DNA of 64,000 nt, from assembly GCA_036924285.1 (NCBI GenBank), contig JAYKYS010000007.1, forward strand, positions 2,666,001 through 2,730,000, in the 5' to 3' direction. Shown here in pieces: positions 34,495-45,129 of this stretch. Numbering within the stretch: the stretch's first letter is position 1; each line of letters starts with the position of its first letter. Position numbers and translations under genes: made by a program. The notes below the pieces were generated by a model. That model was not told the DNA's origin. It did no database searches and was given only the letters and a program-made list of their open reading frames with translations. This stretch comes from Asterella californica. Lineage: Eukaryota; Streptophyta; Marchantiopsida; Marchantiales; Aytoniaceae.

Positions 34495-35544
34495 AATTAG
34501 TCATAGTTAGAAGGTTCGCTCTTCCTGAGGAAGACTCTCCTCGATAACGTACACCCAAAACTAAAATATTTCACTTATTATGCTTTCGCAAACGCGGAAT
34601 GTACAATCAGACTTAAAAATAATCTGTATAGTCTTTACTCAAGTGCTATAAACCCCAATCTTCTACTTGCACTATGTAGCCCTCAAAAAGTCCCTTCCAA
34701 CCATACCCAACATGTCACAAATGAACTTTCCTACAAAGAGTTATTTGTCTCAAAGTTTCTCTTTGCCCGGAGGTATCCAAAAAATCACAATATTTACAGC
34801 AAACTTCAACTATTCATAACTTCCTTATACTAGCTCCAAAAGCAATGCTTTCAGTTGTGGACTGCCAAAACGTTTTTTTCTTCCTGGCTCACGTCTCACT
34901 AATCCTCACACTCTATCGTTATTGTCTAAGGACTCACAACATCGAGGTCAGCCTCGATGTTCTACCCCCAACTTAAAAATTTCCAACCCCAACATGGAGG
35001 CCACTCTCAATATTGAGGGCACAAAACCATACAAGATATCTATAATTTCTCCTCATATTTTAGCATCATATCGACATATTCATTAGAAAATCCTCTCTTA
35101 GTGAAGGAAATTTTGCTCTTTAAATATTATACTAAACTGCTCCTTAAAATGCTACACGTAGCCTCCTAAGACAACCAAATGCCATGCATGCAGCATGCAA
35201 GGTGGCATGTCTGCATGCTGCCACATGGCAGCCATGCATACATTCACGTCATCTCATCTGCCACCTCACTGCACCGTCAGCAGCACCTTCCTGACAGCCT
35301 TTGTCGTCACATCATCACTTGACACATCAACATATGTTACGTCAAAAATGTTTACCACATCAGCAACTTCTTTTCCACGTCAGATTCAAATGTCACGTCA
35401 GCATCAATCATCGATCAAACTCTAAAATTTCTGACGCTCGTAACTTCTTCACCTTGACTCTGTTAATGAGGGTCCAATTTTGGTCTCCTCGATGAGACCT
35501 ACACAATGGTGTTGTCAGAAATAATTTAGACCTAAGATATAAAA
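34495..35544. other. intergenic with RY and ACGTCA motif cluster
   Basis: No gene seen. From 35183 to 35260 it holds overlapping CATGCATG/GCATGC palindromes. From about 35244 to 35410 it holds repeated CACGTCA/CACATCA words. In plants such words resemble RY (CATGCA) and TGACGT bZIP sites, but the tandem character fits a degenerate simple repeat equally well. Confidence 0.45.
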
Positions 35545-37720
35545 TTGTTTTTCTAGGATCGAGGATGTACCTCACGTGTCTCAAGAGTCAAAACTATCTC
35601 TTGTCCCATAGAGACATATCGGTGTAAGTAGGAATCATCTTCCACCTTTGTCACATAGCTCTCCACAATTGCATATTTCGCACGAAGAAATGACAACAGA
35701 GCCAAGGTGCTAAGAGGTCCAACTACCCAAAAAAACTACAGGACTAGTCTCTTCCATAGATAGCAAACTCATCTCGTCACATGATATCGACAATGATGTC
35801 TGACTACGTGTAAGAGGTCTTGCCACAAACTCAAAGATCCCGTGATCCTCCTATCAAACTCTCTAAAGCACGAGATGAAGATAAGAGATGGAGATATTGT
35901 GCCAACCCGGACGACGTGCTATGGAAGAAGAAATGATATCAAATGCAAGTTGGGGGTCCTCAATATGCAAAATGTCCTCCGCCAGAGCAACATCTAAGAA
36001 GCGGACAAAAAATTCCTTTGAACCCAAGGTATTCTAAGGATATGTAAATCATCTCTAGGTGTAACAAATCTCTCTGAGAGTTGGAGGTCCATCGGAATAT
36101 CTAAAGGAGATCAAGTCTTGCACTTTGACACCTTCACTCTCAACCTTATCAAGGTCAATTGAGAGACAAGGTGATCAAAGACGTCACAGACTTGACCCAT
36201 CGGACTTATGATATGTGCGTCATCAGCTAGAGATGAAAAGACACAACATGGAGCAACCAAGGTGGTCAAGAGATCTCTATAGTGAGTTGAGGCAAAGAGA
36301 GGTCCACCTAAGAGGTCTCTTTGACGAGTACCTTCAGCGGAGTCGATCATTATAACTCCCACTATCGAAAGACTGTGTTGATAATAAAAAAGAGAGAAAG
36401 AATCATAAAAAGATCGCTCTAAGAGAACGACGTTTGTCAAAGATCCATCGTAATCCATGAGCTCCTTAAAAAATATGAAAGCACTAGAAATGTTATTAAA
36501 AGTGTTTCCACGTCCACTTATAAGACAACCCAATCGGGATGGATATCCAAGAGAGCACACAGATTCACAACCTCAAAGCGTTATAATTCCAGACTGATGT
36601 GGACAAAGATGGTCTTGAAAAGTATATCGAAGCTGAAGAACAATGATACGACTAATAAGTGGTAAGAGAATCTCGCTGATGTAGATCGAATCCCTCATCA
36701 TCCTTCATCATGACCAAAAGTCTAACTACCTCCAATACTTGAGCTATAGAATGAAGAATATGTCCCTGAGCTACTGCTACCGCTACTTGAAAAAACTTTG
36801 TGAAAAATGCTAGTGGAGTCGTCTGTCTAAAAACAATCCCGTAAGTGCTCGTAAATCATTCCAGATAGACCTCCAAAAAATAGACGTGAAGTTGTGCACA
36901 AGGTCTGGACAAACGGAGATCTATCGAGACATATTAGCTCCTTAAGCTGTTAGTCCTGAACCTCATGTGGTGAGAGATCACCCGGTAGAGATGAAGAAAA
37001 TGCAATGAAGTGATTGTCTTCTCAGTAGAACATGCCACTGACAAAAGATGCAATGCTCTAGCAGTTCTACTATACTCTCCAACCTAACACAACATCCTAC
37101 AACATCGAATATGAGCGAAGATGAGACGTCACGTGTAGATAGAGACTCACTCCAACCTTGCACAACACGTATTGATTCTTCATGTACTAATTCTTCCAGT
37201 CAGGAGGTGGCTGCCTCGAGTATAACATAGACACCGGGGTAGTAAAAGAAACAATAATCATACCGTCTCGTCCTTGATATTTCATGTCAACATGTCAAGA
37301 GGTAGACGGAATGTTTGTCTCACTTTGTCATGGGAACACGAGGTAGTCGATAGAACATGTGTAGACAAAGAAAACTCATCTCGAATAATCTCAGAATAGT
37401 TGTAGTATTGCTCTCAATCACTCACGACTCATGAAGAACATCAAGAATAAAAGCTAACAGTGTCATAATGACCGCACATATAGACCTCCGCTCTCGATTA
37501 ACCTAGGCATCTCATGTAATCCACTAATAGCTTGTGTGCATCTTTCCCACATGAGACTTTATCTTTTGGGAGATAAATAATTGGCCGCACAACAAACATG
37601 GTGTATCTCGAATTGGTCTTGATCTCATGGAAAAAATAATACTTATAGCTAAAAAAGAAATGATATCTAAGTAAACGATGCAGGTAATAAAAACATCTCA
37701 AGTAATCCACTCTCAAGTAT
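35545..37720 (-). pseudogene. non-LTR-type reverse transcriptase, inverted decayed copy
   Basis: The minus-strand frame at 36111-36560 carries RT motifs: FNNISSAFIF (palm start), GTRQRDLLGGPLFASTHY (family GTRQGDPL block) and SSLADDAHII (the catalytic F/A-DD block). Upstream, 37498-37720 encodes ...DAHKLLVDYMRC and matches 45240-45300. Downstream, 35560-35900 matches the region near 53400-53520 (CTTGAGACACG). Frameshifts and stops make it non-functional. It lies inverted to the copies at 27.4 and 45.1 kb. Confidence 0.8.
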
Positions 37721-38270
37721 AGAACTATAATTTTCTAGAGGTAAAAAACACACTAAACTTAACAAGAAAGTCCTCAGAAATCTCTAAAAAAACTCTAAAC
37801 AAACAACTATGTAATCCTTAAAAACCCCAAAAATATTTCATAATCACTCATCTTCTTCACAAAATATAAAATTTCTATAACAATAAATAATAAATAAATA
37901 AATTCATGTATAAAAATCTTCACTAATCCACCTCTCCATCTTCACCACCCTCTCAACATACACTCCTATATCCCCTCCCGCAGCCGCTACTCTCTCCCAA
38001 GACTCTCTCTGTCAGAAGTTTCTCCTTTCTCTCCGTTACCGCTGAAATCATAATTCCTTCCCACAGTTCTATAATTTATGACTCCTTCCCGCGGTTCTAG
38101 AATCTTTCGGAAAGGTTATACATTGACACCCCTAATAGTCCCCGACTTTCCTTATTCCAGCTGGCAGATTTTGGGTATTCTAGAGTTCGGAGTAGTAGAT
38201 TTCAGTTTTCAGCCTTTTTCTCAAGTATTTTCGTTTTGCCTTACGTGTCTTTTATGTTTTCCTAGAGACA

Positions 38271-38308
38271 TGCATCTAGCATGCATGATAAAATGCATGC
38301 TAGATGCA
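38271..38308. repeat. perfect hairpin, 16-bp arms
   Basis: TGCATCTAGCATGCAT (38271-38286), loop GATAAA, then the exact complement (38293-38308). Each arm itself contains the palindrome ATGCAT. Confidence 0.85.
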
Positions 38309-40329
38309 CGGAAATTCTATAGTAAGTATTATTCATTTATCTGTAAATATTGAATTATAATTATCATGATATTAATCTAGAACTGTGAGACGGTCCCGAT
38401 ATAACCATACAGCAAAATCAGACAGATAAGCTTCCGCTGTCACAAGTGCGAGAGTTGTTAATCAACACACGTTAATTTCATCCAGACATTAATCATCTGA
38501 ACAGAGTATGAAGAGCTCTATAATATTATAGTTGTCATAGTTAATAGTTACGTGGTTAACCATTGGATGTGATTGTCCCGCACTAGATTGAACCTTATCA
38601 CGGTTGTGGTATAACTAGGTAAGATCGCAGCATTCATCCTAATACATACAGCACCTGCATCATCATATAAAGTTAATCCTATGTAAAACTAAAGTAATCT
38701 CATATGTTCCAAGCAATTTTCTAATAAAGATTTGAGAAAATATGCATTTTAGAATAATCATGTAGTTCTTTATGAGTACGTAGAAGAGTAACCACAAAAA
38801 TTTCTCATAAATGCAACACCATTTGCTAGGTCTTAGACTAAATGACATATATTTAATAAAACAGAAATGCAAGAAAATTTAGAAGAGATCTCTGATGTAA
38901 TTCGATAACTGGTTAACTACATCACTATTCATATATACGAATTTCCTTTTTGTTACATTTGATCACAAAGTAATAACATCTGTTTTATTTAACTTGGTAA
39001 GTCTTTGATGCGACAATTATCAATTATATAAGCATGTGGTATTTCACGACACTGGAACATTAATCCAACCCTTAAACTTCCAAGAAAGAGGTAAAGAAAA
39101 GATGTTTGGACAGGATTTGAAAGAGAGATTGCGAGAATAACTAAAGAGCACATTGGAACACCTTACTTGGAAAACGAAAATGTTCTAGATTTCATAGATT
39201 TATGTGATAATAAAGTTCTTTGTGTTCCGAAACTTGGTTGTGGTATGGAAGTGAGCTCTACTAGTCTTGTTTGTAGTATTCGTTTCTTCTTGTGTTTTGA
39301 TTTGATATCTGATAGTGGACGGATTGCACAAATATCTTCCTATGTAGAGCTTGACCATCTCCATATCTATATACTTATATTGGAACCTGAAATCCATAGA
39401 GGACTAGTCAATTGTTTGAATATATTTACTGATTATCACATTCCATATGTTCATCAACGAAAAGTTAAACAAACTACATCTAAAGATGAAGAAGTATAAC
39501 TATCTTCAAGGAGGTTAACGTTTGATGATAAATTCATTGCAAACAAGAGAATTTTCTTCGAGATCTGCGAACATTTCAATGACTTCTTTTTCAGTATAAA
39601 CTTCATAGTCTTATATAATAATTTTGGGTGGATTTTAGATTAGTATCCTATGGTTAAATCTTAATGATGGTTAGACTTGAGCATAACATACTTATTACTT
39701 CTTGAAATATACATTAATATACTAATCTATGTTAGCTGACTATCTTGTTTCGTGATGGATGAAATCTGACCATGTCTACTTTGTCGATGAGGCACAACCT
39801 GATCTACAACCATATCTAACATATTCAATATGGTATACTGATATTATGTATCACATATCTTGTTTCTCTTTAACATATTTCTTTCTCCACATGTAGTCTA
39901 GTACATAACAATCATAAAGTACTTTCCTCATATCATATGTGAGAAAGACGGCTGTTAGCTGAACATCAATTCCTCTCTTTAAGTTCACGTAAGTAATCCT
40001 TTTTATTTGATATTGAACATCCTATTAAGTTTATTTCTTCCATCAAAGTTTATCAAATTGTACATGTTTTTTGTTTTCGAATAATATAACCAATGTGTAA
40101 TTTTCTCCTGAGTGTGATCCATGAGATTATCCATAATCAGATTTCAGTTTGGTCACTTAACGACGTCAAGACCTAACATAGTTTACCCCTTGTTCCTAGC
40201 ATAGTTTACCCCTTGTTCCTACCAATGTGTGTAACCAGATGCGTTCTTTATCACACAGTGTCTGTCTAGACCTAGTTCATTCCGCATGCATGCCAACAAG
40301 ATGCATGCACAGAACTCAATGCTCAATAT

Positions 40330-40690
40330 GCATGTTGCATGCACTTCTGGGAACTTTTGTTTATTTTTTGTTATCAAAGAAATATATAAGTGTTAAATGT
40401 AAAATATATACTAAGTGAATATAAATAATTAAATATTTCATAAAACATTATCTATAATTTATGTCTGGAAACACGAAGAAAGCAAGAGAAAAACCATAAA
40501 TGTTGACTCAACTCTCGCGCTGCAAAAAGTAAAAGACCGAGAAGTTATAATCATGAATACATCAATTTAGTCAGACTTTTAATTTAATATCTAACCCTTC
40601 TTGCCGGAAGGGTTAGGTATTAAATTAAACGGACATGCATATTCTCTCTTATTCTGAACTCGGAAGAGGATGACTATGCATACCTTTCAA
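40330..40690. repeat. dispersed hairpin repeat, long copy
   Basis: Matches 16480-16810 on the same strand through CTGGGAACTTT, AAATATATAAGT, GGAAACACG, CTCTCGCGCT, AAGACCG and TAACCCTTC. It ends in a CTAACCCTT/AAGGGTTAG hairpin (about 40597-40622), then ATTAAATTAAAC, then an imperfect CTCTTATTC/GGAAGAGG hairpin within ATGCATATT...ATGCATAC (about 40636-40682). It helps define a ~350-bp non-coding family with two 3' hairpins. Confidence 0.65.
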
Positions 40691-41224
40691 TGTGCGAAAG
40701 TGAAAACACATCACTTAAAGAAGTCATGAATGAAAACTTGGGGATGAGAAAACATATATCTAAGTTCTAACATCAAATGTTAGAGACGCTATAACGTTTA
40801 TTTGGTTTTATTAGTTAGAATTTTTAATAACGTTCTACTGTCTTAGACTAAGCAGACATGATCTCAATCTACCAACATCTCTTATTTTTATTGGAACAAG
40901 TACACCTTGTTCAAATGCAAATATCTGTTTAATATTTGCTTCAGAAGATTTTATGTTTTAAAGATTCTACTTTTACCGACTAAATTATACATTTTGGGAG
41001 AAATAAATGAATTACTTATACAATACAGGGTCAAAAAAGTCTTATTGCATGTACCTTTTCGTTGTAGAAGTTCAAGTACGTGTTTGAGTTGAATAAGTTT
41101 AAATAATCAGTAGTAAGAACTCCGAGTTTGAGTTTTGCGTTTATTATATTAAACCAAGCCTGAATCATTTGTGGATTTATTTGATGTATGAAGGTTTTCT
41201 TTCTGGTTAAAAGTTTTCTCTTAC

Positions 41225-41398
41225 CGCACAAGATGGCATGTCCAGGTGACATCACATGCTCTCTTCCTCTGGATGGGAATTAATGAAGTGGGTGAAGAAT
41301 TTAGTGGAGAATTAATTAATGGAAAATGAATTAACAAAATGAGTATTACTTACTGGAAGAGACACGTCTGAGGAGTACCTAATTCTCTTCGACGTCAT
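41225..41398 (-). CDS. candidate first two coding exons of an unknown gene
   Basis: On the minus strand an ATG at 41398 opens exon 1 (41354-41398; MTSKRIRYSSDVSLP). A perfect GTAAGT donor and an 85-nt T-rich intron ending CATCCAG follow. Exon 2 is 41225-41268 (RKRACDVTWTCHLVR), ending at a GTAAGAG donor. The frame stays open across the junction. The leader has two TAGGGTTTT telo-box motifs and a TATAAG upstream, typical of growth-related plant genes. I could not find exon 3; a 22-nt gap to the next open stretch (41031-41200) is too short for an intron. The protein is not recognised. It could be the remnant of a gene disrupted by repeats, or a chance match. Confidence 0.35.
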
Positions 41399-41575
41399 AG
41401 AGAAGAAAAACCCTAAAATCGTACAATAGAAGGGAAGGGAAGGGCCCGACGGCGGACGGCGAGGGACCGCCTCGCTCGACGGCTGGACGGCCTTCGCCCA
41501 CTCGTGTCACAGAAAACCCTAGACTTGCATCTCCAAGCACTCCGAGCGGCACTCGTGTACTTATAACCTGCCAGG
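41399..41575 (-). promoter_or_regulatory. candidate promoter and telo-box leader
   Basis: On the minus strand: GGTTATAAGTACACG (TATA-like, about 41556-41570), then CTAGGGTTTTC (about 41515), a GC-rich stretch, and TTTTAGGGTTTTTC just before the ATG at 41398. AAACCCTA motifs near the start site are characteristic of plant ribosome-biogenesis and cell-cycle genes. Confidence 0.4.
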
Positions 41576-41676
41576 AATCTGCAACTTCATATCCAGAGTC
41601 GGGGCTTTCAAGGTTCTCCTGTTCCTCTCTTGGGGGCCTTAGATGGGGCCTTAGATGCCTTCAGCTTCTCGAAGAG

Positions 41677-41903
41677 AGTGTAGTATTAGGCAAGAAGCTC
41701 GTATCCATTCTCGTTAGACGGAAGATGAGTTTCTGCAATCCCGTATTCCTGTCGTTCCTTTTGAAGAGTGAGGTTGCTAGTCTAGACGAGTGTAGTATTA
41801 GGGAAGAAGCTCTTGTCCATTCAGTTATACGGTAGACGAGTTTGTGCAATCCCGTATTCCCGTCGTTCCTTCTGAAGAGTGAGCTTGCTAGTCTAGACGA
41901 ATG
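41677..41903. repeat. 112-bp tandem duplication
   Basis: Units start AGTGTAGTATTAGG at 41677 and 41789. Both contain GCAATCCCGTATTCC and GTCGTTCCTT and end GCTAGTCTAGACGA. They differ at a modest number of positions. Minus-strand frames here repeat the same peptide (LFRRNDGNTGL / LFKRNDRNTGL), which reflects the DNA duplication rather than a known protein. Confidence 0.75.
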
Positions 41904-42364
41904 CGCGATAAGGTTCACATGGACGTCCTTGATGTTGCGAGTGGCGCCGCTTTACCCCGTTTGGTGCTCAGCATTCTCGAATGAAAGCACTCGATGGAGC
42001 ACCTTATAAGGCTGACCGGTGCCACTCTCGACACATTCAGGTATGTGGGTTTGTTTTCTAGAATTCCGCGTCCATGATGACAATCCGAAGGCTTGTTTCT
42101 CAAACATTCGCAGTGGCCGCCCGAGAGTTTTCGCCTTGCCAGGCTTGAGAACTGATGCGGTTTTATCCTTCCTTGGATGTCTGAGACGTTGATTGTGAAT
42201 GTATCTTCCGACATAGAGTTTGTAGATCCTGGAAATTTTTGTCAAATCGTAGTTTAGAAGTTTGAGATACGGTATGGTTTTGAGAGCCTCGGTGGTCGGG
42301 GGTCGAGGAGAGAAGTTGCCATGATGCTAATAAAGCTCCCTCTACTGAATTCTGAAGAGACTGC

Positions 42365-42435
42365 TGGCACGAATCGAACTTAACAACTAGCCAACACTGA
42401 GCTCTTCTCTCGGACCCACTCAGCTCGAGTAGCAA
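42365..42435 (-). ncRNA. tRNA-like polymerase III promoter, possible SINE head
   Basis: On the minus strand an A-box-like GAGCTGAGTGGG (42415-42426; 11 of 12 to TRGCNNAGYNGG) and a B-box-like AGTTCGATTCG (42370-42380; 9 of 11) lie 46 bp apart, the spacing seen in tRNA genes. A full cloverleaf does not form: the acceptor and T stems pair poorly. It is therefore a tRNA-derived SINE head or a tRNA pseudogene rather than a working tRNA. The body would run toward 41.7 kb. Confidence 0.4.
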
Positions 42436-42449
42436 TTTTTTATTTCGCG

Positions 42450-45129
42450 CCAGTGAAGTGATGATTTATGTTTCCCTATTGGTTTGACTGCCGTAATGAT
42501 GGCTTGAATTTTTGAAACCTCTGATCACTGGTCATCCGTTAATTTTCTCGTTGATTATCGCGTATGTGGTTTACGGCCAGGGAGTTTGCCCGCATCTGAA
42601 TTTCTGTCGCGTAGTGCGCGCTCTTGGAATGTTACCAGCTCTTCGTAGAACCTGGGAGAACCCGGAAGAGTGATTTGGCACACTGATTTAGCTCAACCAC
42701 TGCATAGCTACTCAGTGGCACCCAAAACTCTATTTCATATAGACGATGCCTTTGTACGTGGGTGCAAAGGCGGTAAGTACCCTACTTTCACCTCTAAAGA
42801 AAAGAGGCTGAGCCCTGTGACATCTTTGTGACATTGAACTCACACTCACGTTGACAGACCTCACGTTAGGGAACACCTTGTACTAAAGAAAAGAGGCTAA
42901 GTTGTGACACTCGAACCTGTGACTCACCTCGACATATTCACGTCAGGAGTTACTAAAGAGGCTGAGGAGCCTGACTGCAACTCACTACTAACTAAGCGCA
43001 GATGATATCTGCCATCATCGACGTATGAGGATAACTAAGCGCAAAACTAAACCCATTAATTCCGCCCAAGGCCTCCGGATAAGCAAACTAAGAGACTATG
43101 TCGAAAATTTTCGACACCATTTTCAGCAGACACAATTCTGATAGAATAAGCCACGTGTCCTCGCAATGAAATATACAATGCGACAAGAAAAAAATCTGAC
43201 TAGGTATGTTAGACAAATTAAGCTTGTGTCACTAGGTTAGGAAGTCCGTTCAAACAAGAAAATGATCAAACTCTTCTTCTCGAATCAAACCAACACATCA
43301 CTAACTTCTTTCTTATACAAGACGTTTGGACTCCGGCGTGTATGGTTTTTTGTGCGTCTTTTCATCCGACCTAAAAAAATCAGAAAATGGTTTAATTATC
43401 ATTTACTTTCGATAAAATCGACACATCACCAGTAAAGGAGCGAAAGTGGGCCTCAAATTCCATCAGTAAGCATACTAACTCCATATCGAAATTGAGAAGC
43501 TTCCTTATGTCCATTGAGTTCATCCTCTCTTCCAGAATAATTGAGCTTTTTAACTCATGCCTTAACTTTTCCTTTTGGAAAAAGTGAAGTATGTAAGTTG
43601 GAATAATTTAATCCATTTAGTACTCCACAAGAAACTTTGATGTAAGAATGAGAGACGTTTTATTCGTAACATTTATAGTTTGTTGTTTGAAGACAATGTT
43701 GGAATGTTCGAACGCTGGCACAACGTTTTTGGTTAGAACGCTGATTACTTCGTTCACTTCAGAAAGAAACAAATTTTCATTCGTCATGTGTCACAGGAAA
43801 TATTTATTAAGTTTTTTCGGATTGTCCTCTTTGAACGTTCAGAGTTGTCTGGAGTATCTAAAGTCTACCCAGTAGTTTTAGATATGTGTTCAAAGCTATT
43901 ATTGTTTTCGGTACGAAACAGTCCATTGATTAATATTATCTGCACTTAAGTTTTAATACAAAATAAATTTTTCCCCAAACATGGTGATTTTTCTCTTACA
44001 TTAGCACTTGAATGCTTGTCGTTTTTCTTCAATTAATGTTAATACTAATGCCCCAAAGAAACTTAACTTTGGATGTGTATTTTTCACAATTAATGCTAAT
44101 ACTAATGCCCCAAAGAAAAATTTACCACATCGAAATTGATATTAATACTAATGTCCAAAAGAAAAATTAAGACAGAACGTTATAAGGGCGAGTTTACTCA
44201 CAACAAATGGCGAGAATGGCGTGAAAAAATGTATTTTACAGAATTCTAGAGAAAAGTGGTTTTGGAAGTTTAGACAGTTTGCAAGTGACTCTATACTGTC
44301 ACAGTTGATAGTTTCATATAAGGGCTGAAGTTCTGACCGTTGCTTCTTCTGTAGGGGAAGGATATTTTCCTAAAAGCTGGGAGCCAAAAATCGATAAGTT
44401 GACACTCTTTTTAACGGGCACCTCAGGAGTACTATCTCCACGTTTTTCGTTGATCGTTTTCGGGACATACTCTGCATGGTCCTAAGTTTTCAACCTCCGT
44501 GCACGAAAAGAAGAAACCTCGCGGGTTACTGGCGGGCAGGACGAAATGTCTAATGGCACTGTGCGCAGACGCTGATTTTCCCCTCGTTGTTAGAGTCTGA
44601 AATCCGAGGTTCGCCACAGTGGGCCCTCTAGACCTGGGTTGACAGGTTTTTCTGCAGAAGTTATAAACTAGGCGCTAGTGCGCATGCGCCCTTAGACCGA
44701 ATATAAAAGTCAGAACGTGGAATTTATCCGAAGTGAACAAGTAACTACGCTTGCGGTGTTTCTCTTCTTGTCACGGAGTCACGCGCTGCGGGGGAGGAAG
44801 CGGAGTGCGGGAGGGAGAGGAGAGGGTAGGCAACGATAGCTTTTTGAGAGGGTGGAGTGAGGTGGGGTATTTTTTTCTATACTTCTCTTAGTTTTCTCTT
44901 TCTTTTGGTTCTAGAATCGCTACATTCTGTGAAATGAATGAGTATTAAATATTTTTGAGTTTTTTGAAAAGTTTAGGGCTCCACTGTTTTCTGTTTAGAG
45001 TTTTTGAGAGATTTTTGAGAGATTTCTTGTTACATTTAGTGTGTTTTTATTTCTACATACAAGTGTTTTTTTTTTATTGAGTTTTTTTTTTTTGAGGTGT
45101 TTTTATTACGAGTACCGTTTGATTCGATA
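42450..45129. other. intergenic, repeats but no gene seen
   Basis: Holds an imperfect hairpin of the dispersed type (ACTTTTCC / GGAAAAAGT, about 43566-43587). A threefold repeat containing TAATACTAATG(C/T)CC, about 30 bp per copy with spacers, lies at 44030-44165. A repeated ACTAAAGAAAAGAGGCT phrase occurs at about 42795 and 42880. Frames at 43648-43875 (plus) and 44432-44617 (minus) have no recognisable domain. Confidence 0.5.

Larger units (their letters stand above)
37721..41200. other. AT-rich region without an identified gene
   Basis: The longest frame is 39167-39499 (plus, 110 codons), with no recognisable domain. A 23-bp direct repeat (CATAGTTTACCCCTTGTTCC, twice, about 40177-40220), a perfect hairpin at 38271 and the repeat copy at 40330 are listed or noted separately. 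If the exons at 41225-41398 are real, part of this stretch could be a long intron. Confidence 0.4.

Noticed and set aside
39167..39499. 110-codon plus-strand frame in AT-rich DNA
   Set aside because: No recognisable domain, and a minus-strand frame overlaps it. It could be a remnant of an exon, but nothing supports that.
10441..45129. CRISPR-like regularly spaced repeats
   Set aside because: The tandem repeats found have two or three adjacent copies without unique spacers of constant length, and the genome is clearly eukaryotic.
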